Below, in pieces: positions 17,859-28,000 of a stretch of DNA of 64,000 nucleotides (positions are counted from its first letter, which is position 1; each line of letters opens with the position of its first letter). The stretch covers positions 1 through 64,000 of the forward strand of contig NZ_BMIB01000004.1 of NCBI RefSeq assembly GCF_014641615.1, in the 5' to 3' direction. The position numbers and the translations under genes were made by a program. The notes beneath the pieces are model-generated. The model searched no databases and was not told the DNA's origin. It saw nothing but the letters and a program-made list of their open reading frames with translations. Origin of the DNA: Filimonas zeae (GTDB taxonomy: Bacteria; Bacteroidota; Bacteroidia; Chitinophagales; Chitinophagaceae).

Positions 17859-17897
17859 GTCCATAGCGAAAAAGTAAATCACCTTTTCACTATGGAC
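17859..17897. terminator. Convergent terminator after the stressosome operon
   Basis: GTCCATAGCGAAAAAG (17859-17874) pairs imperfectly with CTTTTCACTATGGAC (17883-17897), leaving a short loop. It lies between two convergent genes, so it may serve both. Confidence 0.65.
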
Positions 17898-17918
17898 CAT
17901 GTATAGTGCGGCTTGCTA

Positions 17919-20426
17919 CTATTGCCCTACCAGAAACACGGCATTGCTGAACAGCAGTTTACCACCTTCCCAGAAATGACGAAACAGCGGATCATCTGCC
18001 AGGTATACAACTGAGCCACGCCCCATATCCTGAACACCAAACACCAGCCCATCTTTTATTTTAGGCTTCAGTTTGCTACCCACAAACCCCGATACATAGC
18101 TTTCCTTCTTTAACACGCCTACGTTCCAGCCATCTTTCAGAAAGTTGTATACGGTAGGGTCTTGTTTCAGCGTATAATAATCGCTGCCATAGCCATAAGC
18201 CAGCGGATGGGTATCATCCATTTCTACTTTAAAAATAGCACCTGGTATAGCATTGGGCATCCAGTCTCTTTCCCGGTTGCTGAATTTCCGTAGGTTGGCA
18301 TAGTCATCTTTTTTATCGCCTTCCTTCTCCTCCTCTTCTTTGCTCTTAATGCCCCATTCGCCATCGGCCAGTTTAGAAACGGCCCCTTCCATGGCTATTA
18401 TTTTTCCACCTTCGCGTACAAAGGTTTTCAGTTTATTGTTCACCTCTTTATCGTTCAGTGCGCGGTAGTAACCATCAGGCAAAATCAGTACATCTATATG
18501 CTTCAGGTTAATATCGGCCAGGTCTGCTGCATTCAACAGGGTTACCGGATAATCCAGTACCTGATCAAAGAAGCCCCATACTTCGCCGGCGCCCAGAGAA
18601 GAGGTTTGCTCACCGGTAAGTACCGCTACTTTGGGTGCATGAATAAAACCAATATCAGATGAGCCAAAATCAGCCCCTTTATCTACAAAGCCTGTTTCTA
18701 CTGCTTCCGGTTGCAGGTTAAAGCGGCGGCATACATTGTTGGTTACCGTATTCCATTCCGGAATATTGCCGCCCTTCAGTACAATCAGCGTCCCCCTTGC
18801 ATATTCACGCCCTTTGAAGGAAAAAGGTAAACGGCTGAAACGCACTTTTACCTTATTGCTCAGCAGCGATGCCAGTACTTTAGCACCCGTAAGTGAGTTA
18901 TAAGGAATAAGCAGGCCATAGGCAGAGTTAACCGGTTTAAAAGCGGTGTCTGTGGCAGGCGGAGTGTTTTCAACCGCCAGGCGTTCTTTTACCGCATAGC
19001 CTTTTACGTTGTATACGTAAGGAATAGACCAGGCAGTAATATCGTAAGTAACAGAATCACTTAACGCACTCACCGGTTCAAACAACACTTTCAGCATATT
19101 ACCCTGCGGCTGGTAAGCGCTGATGGCCAGGTGTACCCCTTCATCTTTAAAGCTTTCATCTTTACCGGTAAAGTAATTCCAGCCACGGAAGGTTTTGTTG
19201 TTTAATACGCCATACTGAATGCCATGTAACTGCAGTAACTTTTTTACACCTGCCAGTTGTCCGGGCGTATTGGCGGTAAGCACATAAGTTTTGTATACCG
19301 CGTTTTTACCGGCATTACCGTTATCGAAAAACCTTTTAAACTCAGACAACAGTTTTTTATGCTGACCGGCTGATACTTCTATGGTAGATAAACCGGTGGT
19401 GTAATGGTGCGCCACCCTATCTGTAAGGGTGAGCGTATCCCCGTCCCGCTTTACTACCGCCAGGCCGCCACGGCTATGGCCCCCCTGCTCGAACGTCATA
19501 CCAATAGAACCATTATACATAGGATAAGTATCCCCGTAGGAAGGATAAAACAGATCGAAGCGCTCATGTGTAAAGTACAACCAGCCTTCGCGGTCAAAGT
19601 AGCTGGCATTGTTACGGCCAATCAGCACCTGAAAATCGCGCTGCCATGGTGTAATTGCTTCATGAAAAGGCTCTGCGGCAGGTGCAAAATAATAGGGATC
19701 GTTATAACCCTGCTCGTGAAAATCTACATGCACCTGGGGCAACCATCTGTTATACAGTGTTACACGGTATTGCGATTCCTGCTGTGTTTGCCATGCCCAA
19801 TCGCGGTTAAGATCAAAGTTATAGTGGTTGCTTCTGCCACCTGGCCATGGTTCATCATGCTCTCTGGCTTCGGGGTTGGCATTGTATCTTTTACCCACCA
19901 TGCTGTTGAACCAGTTTACATAGCGGTCGCGGCCATCGGGGTTTAAGCAGGGGTCAATAACCACCAGCGTATGCTCCAGCCATTGTTTGGTTTGTTTGTT
20001 ATCGGGATTTACCAATGCATACAAGGTTTGCATGGCCGCTTCGGAAGAGGAAGGCTCGTTACCATGTACGTTATAGCTGAGCCATACCACTGCCGGCAGC
20101 CCGGTGGTATCTGCCGCTTTATCTTTCAACCGGCCGGCCATGCGCAGGTTGTTCAACCGTATTTCTTCCAGTTGCTGCAACTGTGCAGGTAACCCTACAT
20201 ACGCCACCATTAACTCGCGGTGCTCGTAGGTTTCGCCATATTTTTCGGTTTTAACCATATCGGGCCGGGCAGCAGCTACTGCCTTACAATAATTAACCAC
20301 CTGGTAGTGTGGGGTAAAACGGCTGCCCAATGGGTAGCCTAAAAACTGTTCCGGAGAGGGAACCTGCTGTGCAGCCGCTGAAACTGCCACAGCCATAAAA
20401 GCCAGCCAAAAGATGTATTTTCTCAT
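17919..20426 (-). CDS. M14-family zinc carboxypeptidase, exported
   Basis: 835 residues with signal peptide MRKYIFWLAFMAVAVSAAAQ. The N-terminal catalytic domain (about 25-370) is an M14 metallopeptidase: NVHGNEPSSSEA carries the first His and Glu ligands, NFDLNRDW is the substrate pocket, VHVDFHEQG the third His, and GMTFEQGG probably the catalytic Glu. The C-terminal half (about 400-835) lacks a peptidase pattern. Around residue 600 it reads like a class I amidotransferase/ThuA-like fold (PKVAVLTGEQTS; IDVLILPDGYY), and it ends in a beta-rich section. This two-part layout is common in large Bacteroidota M14 proteins. Likely periplasmic or secreted peptide degradation; the substrate is not known. 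Confidence 0.88.
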   Translation of the reverse strand: MRKYIFWLAFMAVAVSAAAQQVPSPEQFLGYPLGSRFTPHYQVVNYCKAVAAARPDMVKTEKYGETYEHRELMVAYVGLPAQLQQLEEIRLNNLRMAGRLKDKAADTTGLPAVVWLSYNVHGNEPSSSEAAMQTLYALVNPDNKQTKQWLEHTLVVIDPCLNPDGRDRYVNWFNSMVGKRYNANPEAREHDEPWPGGRSNHYNFDLNRDWAWQTQQESQYRVTLYNRWLPQVHVDFHEQGYNDPYYFAPAAEPFHEAITPWQRDFQVLIGRNNASYFDREGWLYFTHERFDLFYPSYGDTYPMYNGSIGMTFEQGGHSRGGLAVVKRDGDTLTLTDRVAHHYTTGLSTIEVSAGQHKKLLSEFKRFFDNGNAGKNAVYKTYVLTANTPGQLAGVKKLLQLHGIQYGVLNNKTFRGWNYFTGKDESFKDEGVHLAISAYQPQGNMLKVLFEPVSALSDSVTYDITAWSIPYVYNVKGYAVKERLAVENTPPATDTAFKPVNSAYGLLIPYNSLTGAKVLASLLSNKVKVRFSRLPFSFKGREYARGTLIVLKGGNIPEWNTVTNNVCRRFNLQPEAVETGFVDKGADFGSSDIGFIHAPKVAVLTGEQTSSLGAGEVWGFFDQVLDYPVTLLNAADLADINLKHIDVLILPDGYYRALNDKEVNNKLKTFVREGGKIIAMEGAVSKLADGEWGIKSKEEEEKEGDKKDDYANLRKFSNRERDWMPNAIPGAIFKVEMDDTHPLAYGYGSDYYTLKQDPTVYNFLKDGWNVGVLKKESYVSGFVGSKLKPKIKDGLVFGVQDMGRGSVVYLADDPLFRHFWEGGKLLFSNAVFLVGQ

Positions 20427-20470
20427 GCTACGAATGTAATAATGTATGAAGAAAAGCGCGCACTATTTCG

Positions 20471-20501
20471 CGGTATACCGGAATAATTACCGGTGTACCG
20501 G
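20471..20501. promoter_or_regulatory. Clustered TACCGG/palindromic sites before ggt
   Basis: Three TACCGG words (20476, 20488, 20496) lie in 26 bases. The first is part of the perfect palindrome CGGTATACCG (20471-20480) and the third of the near-palindrome CCGGTGTACCGG (20490-20501). They sit between the divergent peptidase and ggt genes, where an operator would lie. No regulator is known; the reading as an operator is inference. Confidence 0.3.
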
Positions 20502-20580
20502 AGATTTATATATTTATAAAGCAATGTTTGCCCAACTTTAGGGTGGCAAGCTTAGTATTCAGCCATTAAAATGGTACATT

Positions 20581-22290
20581 ATGAATAGTATCAGTTACTT
20601 TCTGGGCGGTATATTCCTTACGTTATGGGCTGCTGACGTGCGGGCCCAAACCTCCAAAGCGCCGTTTAATCCTTATCATTATACCATTACCAAAAACGGG
20701 CAGTTTAACAAAGCAGCAGTAGCCAGTGGCCACCCGCTGGCCAGTGAAGCCGGAGTGTATGTTATGCGGCAGGGGGGTAATGCTTTTGATGCTGCCATTG
20801 CCACGCAGCTGGTACTGGCAGTAGTATACCCCGGAGCCGGTAACCTGGGGGGTGGCGGCTTTTTAATAGCCCGCAAAACCGATGGTAAACTGGTGGGGCT
20901 GGATTACCGGGAGGCGGCACCGGCAGCGGCCCACCGCAATATGTACCTGAATACCGCCGGCAATGCACAAACCCAGCTATCGCAAAACGGCCGTATGGCT
21001 GCCGGTATACCCGGTACTGTTGCGGGTTTGTTTGCCACGGCACAGCATGCCCGGCTACCTGTTGCCCGCCTTATACAACCAGCTATAGATCTGGCAGAGC
21101 AGGGCTTTGTAATTACCGCAAAAGAAGCTGCCGCCCTCAACAGCCATAAAAATGATTTTATCCAATACAACAGCGTTCCACCTGTGTTTGTAAAAGCTAC
21201 TGCCTGGAAAGCAGGCGACACACTGGTACAAAAAGAACTGGCCGCTACCCTGCGCCGCATACAGCAGCAGGGCGCGCCTGGTTTTTATGAAGGAGAAACT
21301 GCGGCCCTATTGGTAGCTGAAATGCAAAAGGGCAATGGCATTATTACCCTGGAAGATTTACGCCATTATACCGTTAAAGAACGCACCCCACTGGAATTTG
21401 ATTACAAAGGCCATCATGTTATCGGCTTCCCCCCACCTAGCAGCGGCGGCATTATATTATGGCAGGTAATGAAAATGATTGAACAGTATCCGTTGGCACA
21501 ATATGGCTTTCAATCGGCCCAGGCCGTGCAGCTGATGATAGAAGCGGAACGCAGGGCCTTTGCCGACCGGGCCGCACACATGGGCGATCCTGATTTTTAC
21601 AAAGTGCCGGTACAGGCACTTACCAGCAGTACCTACCTGCAACAACGCATGAGCAGCTTTACGCCCGGCAAAGCCACACGCAGCAGTGCTATCACCGAAA
21701 GCCGTTTTACAGAAAGCGAAGAAACCACCCATATAAGCATTTACGATGCAGAAGGCAATATGGTAAGCGTTACCACCACCCTTAACGGCAGTTACGGCAG
21801 CAAAACAGTAGTAGCAGGCGCCGGCTTTTTATTGAACAATGAGATGGACGACTTTAGTATTAAACCCGGCGTGCCTAATAAGTACGGGGCAGTAGGTGGC
21901 GAAGCCAATGCCATACAACCCGGCAAACGCATGCTTAGCAGTATGTGCCCCGTACTGGTAACCCGCCATAACAAACCTTATATTATAGCAGGTACGCCAG
22001 GCGGCACCACTATACCTACTTCTGTATTTCAGACACTGGTAAATATGATAGACTTTAGAATGAGTGCAGCAGACGCGGTAAACAAACCCAAATTTCACCA
22101 CCAGTGGCTGCCGGATGAAGTGTATGTAGAAAAAAGCTTTTCGCCCATAGTAAAGCAGCAGCTGGAAAAAATGGGATATACGGTAACAGAGCGGGCGGCA
22201 ATAGGCAGAACTGAAGTAATTTGCACCAACGGCAAACAGATTACCGCCGCTGCCGATAGCCGTGGGGACGACAGCATTGCCGGTTTTTAA
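20581..22290 (+). CDS. ggt: Gamma-glutamyltransferase (glutathione hydrolase)
   Basis: 569 residues with a signal peptide (to about residue 22), so periplasmic. It splits gamma-glutamyl bonds such as that of glutathione and self-cleaves into two subunits. Thr382 in EETTHISIYD is the predicted nucleophile and first residue of the small subunit, as in other family members. AVASGHPLAS, PGAGNLGGGGF and the small-subunit stretch NGSYGSKTVVAGAGF, then LLNNEMDDFS, are diagnostic. Length and motifs are normal. It is followed 27 bases later by a DinB-like gene on the same strand. Confidence 0.95.
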   Translation: MNSISYFLGGIFLTLWAADVRAQTSKAPFNPYHYTITKNGQFNKAAVASGHPLASEAGVYVMRQGGNAFDAAIATQLVLAVVYPGAGNLGGGGFLIARKTDGKLVGLDYREAAPAAAHRNMYLNTAGNAQTQLSQNGRMAAGIPGTVAGLFATAQHARLPVARLIQPAIDLAEQGFVITAKEAAALNSHKNDFIQYNSVPPVFVKATAWKAGDTLVQKELAATLRRIQQQGAPGFYEGETAALLVAEMQKGNGIITLEDLRHYTVKERTPLEFDYKGHHVIGFPPPSSGGIILWQVMKMIEQYPLAQYGFQSAQAVQLMIEAERRAFADRAAHMGDPDFYKVPVQALTSSTYLQQRMSSFTPGKATRSSAITESRFTESEETTHISIYDAEGNMVSVTTTLNGSYGSKTVVAGAGFLLNNEMDDFSIKPGVPNKYGAVGGEANAIQPGKRMLSSMCPVLVTRHNKPYIIAGTPGGTTIPTSVFQTLVNMIDFRMSAADAVNKPKFHHQWLPDEVYVEKSFSPIVKQQLEKMGYTVTERAAIGRTEVICTNGKQITAAADSRGDDSIAGF

Positions 22291-22317
22291 ATACATGACC
22301 CGTTAAACGGATTTGTT

Positions 22318-22839
22318 ATGGAAGCTACTTTTTTGAAAGATGTAATTAAGCGATTCAGAAATTATAAAGAGCTGGGCGATAAAACCCTGGTGCAACTGGA
22401 GGAAAAGGATTTGTTTTTCTGCCCTTCACCCGCCAGCAACAGCATAGCCATTATTATACAACATATGTATGGCAATATGATGAGCCGCTGGACTAACTTT
22501 TTAACAGAGGATGGCGAAAAGCATTGGCGCAGGCGGGATAATGAGTTTACAGCTATGCAGCTAAGCCGCGCAGACCTGTTATCGTTCTGGGAGGCAGGCT
22601 GGAAGTGCCTGCTGGAAACACTGGAAAGCCTGCAACCGGAAGACCTGGACAAAACCATATACATACGCACAGAACCGCTTACAGCTTACGATGCCATTCT
22701 GCGCCAGCTGGCACATTACCCTTACCATGTAGGGCAGATTATTACCATTGCCCGCATGCTGAAAGATGAGCAATGGCAAAGCCTGAGCATAGCCAAAGGC
22801 GAAAGCAACGCTTTTAATGAAAGTATGGGAATGAAATAA
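22318..22839 (+). CDS. DinB-like DUF1572 family protein
   Basis: 173 residues forming a four-helix bundle of the DinB/DUF1572 type. His residues at IIQHMYGNM and LAHYPYHVGQI fit the three-His metal site of this superfamily; HYPYHVGQI near the C-terminus is the most telling. DinB-like enzymes include thiol-dependent transferases, but this branch has no assigned reaction. It sits between ggt and a PLP enzyme with gaps of 27 and 2 bases. A link to thiol metabolism would be tempting but is only inference from neighbourhood. Confidence 0.8.
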   Translation: MEATFLKDVIKRFRNYKELGDKTLVQLEEKDLFFCPSPASNSIAIIIQHMYGNMMSRWTNFLTEDGEKHWRRRDNEFTAMQLSRADLLSFWEAGWKCLLETLESLQPEDLDKTIYIRTEPLTAYDAILRQLAHYPYHVGQIITIARMLKDEQWQSLSIAKGESNAFNESMGMK

Positions 22840-22841
22840 GT

Positions 22842-23873
22842 ATGCAGGACACTTTTCCTATACATACCGATGATAAGCCTGGCCGCACATTGCGTATGAA
22901 CGGCCGGGACTATCTCTTCTTTTCAGGCTATGCCTATCTGGGCATGAACCATGTACCTGCGTTTACTGATCTGGTAAAAGAGGGCATCGAAAAATACGGA
23001 CTGTCTTTCCCTTCTTCCCGTATATCCAATACCCGGCTTTCTTTATTTGAAGCAATGGAGCAGTTGCTCAGCAGCATAACAAACCAGCAGGCTACGGTGT
23101 GTATGGCCTCAGGTTTTAGCGCCGGTACGCTGGCCAACACTTTGCTTTCGCCTGCGGTGCTGGCTGCACCAGGTACCCACCCGGCTGTTTATAAAGGTGT
23201 TTCCCCTCTACCAGATGAAAGCAGCTGGCAGGTTGCTGTGCACACAGCAGCAGGAAAAGCCCCTACCGCTTTTGTAGCAGATGCAGTGAATATATTCCAA
23301 CCCGGTATACGGGATTTCAGTTTTCTGAAAGGGCTGGATTCCGTTACAGCACTTATTGATGATTCGCATGGTATAGGTATTACGGGCATTGATGGCAGTG
23401 GTGTAACAGGCACATTGCCGCATGGGCCTGCTTATATTATTACCTATAGTTTGTCCAAAGCCTTTAACCTGGTGGGGGGCGCCATTAGTTGCAGCCAGGA
23501 GCAAGCCAGTCAATTAAGAAGCCTTCCGGAGTATACTGCCGCCACCTCCCTTTCGCCTGCTTATGTATATGCTTTTATACAAGGCCAACCGCTTTATCAG
23601 CAGCAGCGCAAACAATTGCTGCATAACATGCAGCTGTTTGCACAAATGACAGCCTCTATACCCGGTATACTGCACCACCCGCAGCTGCCTGTGTTTGTAT
23701 TACCAGATACAGTAAGTGAGCAGCTGCTGCTGGAGCGGCATATAATTATATCATCCTTTGCCTACCCTACACCAGAGAGTAAAAAAATAAAGCGCGTTGT
23801 AATTAACGCGCTTCATACAGAGCAGGATTTGCAGCAGCTGGCTACTACCCTGCATCAGCTTTCAGGTTCCTGA
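22842..23873 (+). CDS. AONS-like PLP-dependent acyltransferase (class II fold)
   Basis: 343 residues, somewhat shorter than the usual 380-400 for 8-amino-7-oxononanoate synthase. The fold pattern is present: NYLFFSGYAYLGM-like start (DYLFFSGYAYLGMN), SSRISNTRLSLFEAME, the cofactor stretch ALIDDSHGIGITG and Lys206 in TYSLSKAFNLVGGA as the Schiff-base lysine. Family members condense an amino acid with an acyl-CoA (KAPA synthase, Kbl, SPT). No other biotin or sphingolipid gene is nearby, so the exact substrates are open. It ends exactly one base before the convergent asparaginase gene ends. Confidence 0.8.
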   Translation: MQDTFPIHTDDKPGRTLRMNGRDYLFFSGYAYLGMNHVPAFTDLVKEGIEKYGLSFPSSRISNTRLSLFEAMEQLLSSITNQQATVCMASGFSAGTLANTLLSPAVLAAPGTHPAVYKGVSPLPDESSWQVAVHTAAGKAPTAFVADAVNIFQPGIRDFSFLKGLDSVTALIDDSHGIGITGIDGSGVTGTLPHGPAYIITYSLSKAFNLVGGAISCSQEQASQLRSLPEYTAATSLSPAYVYAFIQGQPLYQQQRKQLLHNMQLFAQMTASIPGILHHPQLPVFVLPDTVSEQLLLERHIIISSFAYPTPESKKIKRVVINALHTEQDLQQLATTLHQLSGS

Positions 23874-24929
23874 TTATTTATCACCGTAAATTTCCACCGC
23901 TGTTTCTCCGTTGGCTTTAATATACCCGCGGTACATGCCTTTGGTATTAAAGGGCATGGCAATATTGCCTTTATTGTCTACTGCTATTAATCCACCATCA
24001 CCGCCCATAGCGGGCAGTTGTTTATAAATCATTTCACCCGTAGCCTGCTGTAAGGTTTCATTGGCCAGTTCCATCCGGTCGCTTACACTTTTGGCCATTA
24101 CCAGCCGTATAAAATACTCACCCCAGCCGGTACAGCTGATGGCGCAGGTGGCGTTACTGGCATACGTTCCCGCACCTATAACCGGTGCATCGCCAATGCG
24201 GCCGTATTTTTTATTGGTCATACCGCCTGTGCTGGTAGCAGCCGCCAGGTTGCCTTTGGTATCCAGCGCCACGGCACCTACGGTACCATATTTATAATCG
24301 CGGTTGCCGGGTTGTTTCAGCAGCGTGTTAGCACTATCATGGTCCAGCCGGCTTTTAACCGAATCCAGCTGCCGGGCTTTCAGCAATCCCTTCCATCTAT
24401 CTTCTGTAAAAAAATAAGCAGGGTCTACAATAGTGCACCCATTAGCGGCCGCAAACTTTTCGGCACCCTTACCCGCCATCATTACATGCTCGCTTTTATC
24501 CATTACTGCGCGTGCCGCAGTAACGGGGTTTTTAACCGTAGTAATGCCTGCCACCGATCCGGCCTTGCGGGTGCTGCCATCCATAATAGCCGCATCCATT
24601 TCATTTTTACCTTCGTTGGTAAAAACAGCGCCTTTACCGGCGTTAAACAGCGGATTGTCTTCCATTACCTTTACTGCCGCTTCCACGGCATCCAGTGCAT
24701 TGCCGCCCTGTTTCAGTATTTTATTGCCTGCTTCCAGTGCCTCGTTGAGGCCCTTTTTATAAGCAGCCTCTTTCTGTGGGGTCATCTGCTCTTTTAAAAT
24801 GGTACCGGCACCACCGTGAATAACCAGTACATAGTTGTTGCGGGTACTGGTTGTTTGCGCCTGGCTGCGCATGTATACGAACAAAACCAGCACCAGAAAC
24901 GTTACCTTTTGGCCTATTGTATATTTCAT
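23874..24929 (-). CDS. Isoaspartyl peptidase / plant-type L-asparaginase
   Basis: 351 residues with an N-terminal signal peptide (KVTFLVLVLFVYMRSQAQ), so periplasmic. Ntn-hydrolase of the asparaginase 2 family: IHGGAGT at residues 38-43, NAGKGAVFT and MDAAIMDG in the alpha part, and the autocleavage site before Thr216 (KYGTVGAVALD), the predicted nucleophile of the beta subunit. STGGMTNK and GDAPVIGAGTYA complete the active site. It removes isoaspartyl dipeptides or asparagine. Length is normal. It is convergent with the PLP enzyme gene with no base between the stops. Confidence 0.93.
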   Translation of the reverse strand: MKYTIGQKVTFLVLVLFVYMRSQAQTTSTRNNYVLVIHGGAGTILKEQMTPQKEAAYKKGLNEALEAGNKILKQGGNALDAVEAAVKVMEDNPLFNAGKGAVFTNEGKNEMDAAIMDGSTRKAGSVAGITTVKNPVTAARAVMDKSEHVMMAGKGAEKFAAANGCTIVDPAYFFTEDRWKGLLKARQLDSVKSRLDHDSANTLLKQPGNRDYKYGTVGAVALDTKGNLAAATSTGGMTNKKYGRIGDAPVIGAGTYASNATCAISCTGWGEYFIRLVMAKSVSDRMELANETLQQATGEMIYKQLPAMGGDGGLIAVDNKGNIAMPFNTKGMYRGYIKANGETAVEIYGDK

Positions 24930-25027
24930 TTATAAAACCTTTTATCAATTTTATCATTGCTAACCACCATCACACCTCTCCTATCTCCCCGCTTATCATT
25001 ATTTTTACCACTCAAATCAGGTAGCTT

Positions 25028-28000
25028 CTGAAGAAATTCCTTAAAATAACCGGTCGTATTCTGTTATCGCTTGTGGCATTTGTGTTGCTGGCCTGGTTGC
25101 TGTTACAAACAGAAACGGTGCAGAACATCATTGTTCGCAAGGTAACCGCCCGCCTTTCTAAAGACCTGAAAACAGAAGTACGTATTGACCATGTGAGCCT
25201 CACCTTTTTTAACAAAATGAACCTGGAGGGTACACTGGTAAGAGACCTGCATAAAGATACACTGCTGTATGCCGGTAAACTGAAAGTACGTATTACTGAC
25301 TGGTTTTTCTGGAAAAGCCGCGCAGATTTAAAATATGTGGGGCTGGAAGACGCCGTTATTTACACCAACCGGAAAGACAGTGTATGGAACTACCAGTTTA
25401 TTGCCGATCATTTTGCCTCATCTGATACCACCAGTAAAAAGAAAAAAGGGGGAGGCCTTGCGCTGAACCTGAAAAAGGTAGACCTGAAGAATGTAAACTA
25501 CATTAGTAACGACCTGTGGGTGGGCGAGCGTATGCAGGTAAAACTGGGTACCCTGCTGCTGGATGCAGATAAGATTGACTTTGCCCGTGGCACTTACCAG
25601 GTAAATGATATAACGGTAGACAAGCCTTATTTTACCATACAGGATTTTGATGGCCTGCGGCCACCTAAAAAAACAGGCGTTGCCGTACCAGATACAGGCA
25701 TGTATTTTAATGCCGGGGACATACTGGTGCAGGCAGGGCGTATAAAAATTACCAACGGCTTTTTTTCTATAGGCAAGCAAAAGCCCAATTCAGACCCAGG
25801 TTGGTTTGATGGGTCTAATATTGTGTTCTCCGATATTAACACGCTTATTACCGGTTACACCTTTATTAAAGATACTATGCGCGCCAATATCAATATTGCC
25901 GCAAAAGAAAGATCGGGCCTGGATGTAAAACAGCTGAAAGCACAGTTTCGCTTTACGCCGCAGATTATGGAGTTTGCCAAACTGGACCTGCGTACCAATA
26001 AATCGCGCGTGCATAATTACTATGCAATGAAGTATCGTGATTTTAACGATGACATGGGAGAGTATATTGACAGTGTGGTAATGGATGCACGCTTTAACGG
26101 TTCGGAAGTACACTCTGATGATATTGCTTATTTTGCCCCCGAACTACGTACCTGGCATAAACAGGTAACCATGAGCGGCCGGTTTAACGGTTCAGTAGCC
26201 AACTTTAATGTAAAAGACCTTTTTATACGTGGTGGTGATGCCACTTATCTGTCGGGCGATTTTGCCATGAAGGGATTGCCGGATATAGACAATACCAACA
26301 TTACGCTTACCAAAGGAACGGTGCAGACCAACTATGCCAATGCCAGCTTCTGGCTGCCGCCCTTGCGGGAAGTAACCTCACCCAACCTGAAAGCGCTGGG
26401 CAATGTGTTGTTTAAAGGCGACTACACCGGCACCATTCACCACTTTACCACCACCGGTAATGTAAGTACCAGCCTGGGAGGGTTTTATACCAATACCACG
26501 CTGAAGCTGCCCATAAAGGGCGAGCCTGCTTACACCGGCACCTTGGTTACCCAACAGTTTAACCTGGGCCGTTTTATTGATGAGCCGTTGATTGGCAGGG
26601 TTAGTTTTAATGGTAAAGTAGCAGGTACCAGCTTTGATCTGGATAAACTGAAAACCACGCTGGACGGCTCGTTCAGCCAGTTTGAGTTTAATAATTATGC
26701 TTACAGCGATCTGTTGTTTAACGGCGATATTCAGAAAAAACATTTCAACGGAGAGTTTAAAGCCAACGACCCCAATTTTGACTTTACCAGTCAGATTCAG
26801 ATTGACCTGAATGATTCTGTACCGCATGTAAACGTACTGGGCGATCTTGCCAAATCGAACCTGAAAGCCCTCCATTTTGCTAACCAGGATTTCCGGCTTA
26901 CCGGCCTGTTTGACCTTGACTTTTATGGTCTGGATATTGATGCCTTTATGGGATCGGCCAAACTATTAAACGCCAGTCTGGTACACGACAGTACCCGGTT
27001 AAGTTTTGACTCGCTGCTGGTAACTGCTAACTACGATACCGCCAACAGAAGGGTGTTAACCGTTAGCAGTAATGAATTTGATGTACGGGTACGCGGCCAG
27101 TATAAACTGATGGATTTACCCAACAGCTTTCAGCTGTTTCTGAATAAATATTTCCCTTCTTACTTTAAGGCGCCCGAGGTTACGCCTAAAAACCAGCGTT
27201 TCCTGGTTTCGTTACAAACACGCGATTTTGAAAGTTATACCCGGGTTTTAGACCCCAAATTATCGGGGTTGAACAACGCCTTGTTAATAGGAGGTATTAA
27301 CACGCAGGATTCAGGTGTATTTTACCTGCGAACCGATATTCCGTTTATAAAGTACGACAACTATAAACTGGAGAATGCGCGTATACAGGGCCGTGGTGAT
27401 TCTATTAAACTGAAGCTTACGGGTGAAGTGGGTAAAGTATTTATAGGTGATAGCCTTTTCTTCCCCAATACCACGCTCAACATTCAATCTGAAAAAGACC
27501 ATTCCGCCATTGCTATTAAAACCAGCGCCAATAGTACACTCAACAATGCAGAACTGAATGCAGATGTGTATACACTGGAAGATGGGGTGCGTATTAACTT
27601 TCAACCTTCTTCGTTTGTAGTGAACGATAAAAACTGGATACTGGAGAAAGAAGGTGAACTGGTTATAAGGCAGAATTTTGCTTCAGCCAGAAACGTGCGC
27701 TTTACCCAGGGCTTTCAGGAAATGACGGTGGAAACAGAAGAGGTGGAAGGCACCAATAACAGCACGCTGGTATTAAAGCTGAAAGATGTAAACCTGGGTG
27801 ACTTTACGCCCCTGTTTACCAAGCAGCCCCGCCTGGAAGGTATCGCCAATGGCAGCATACACATGCACGACTTTTTTGGCAGGTTTAAACTGGAAGGTGA
27901 TATTAAGGCCGATCAGTTTCGTTTAAATGATGACTCTGTAGGTGTGGTATTACTGAAAGGTGGTTTTAACAGCACTACAGGTATGGCAGACTTCTCGGTT

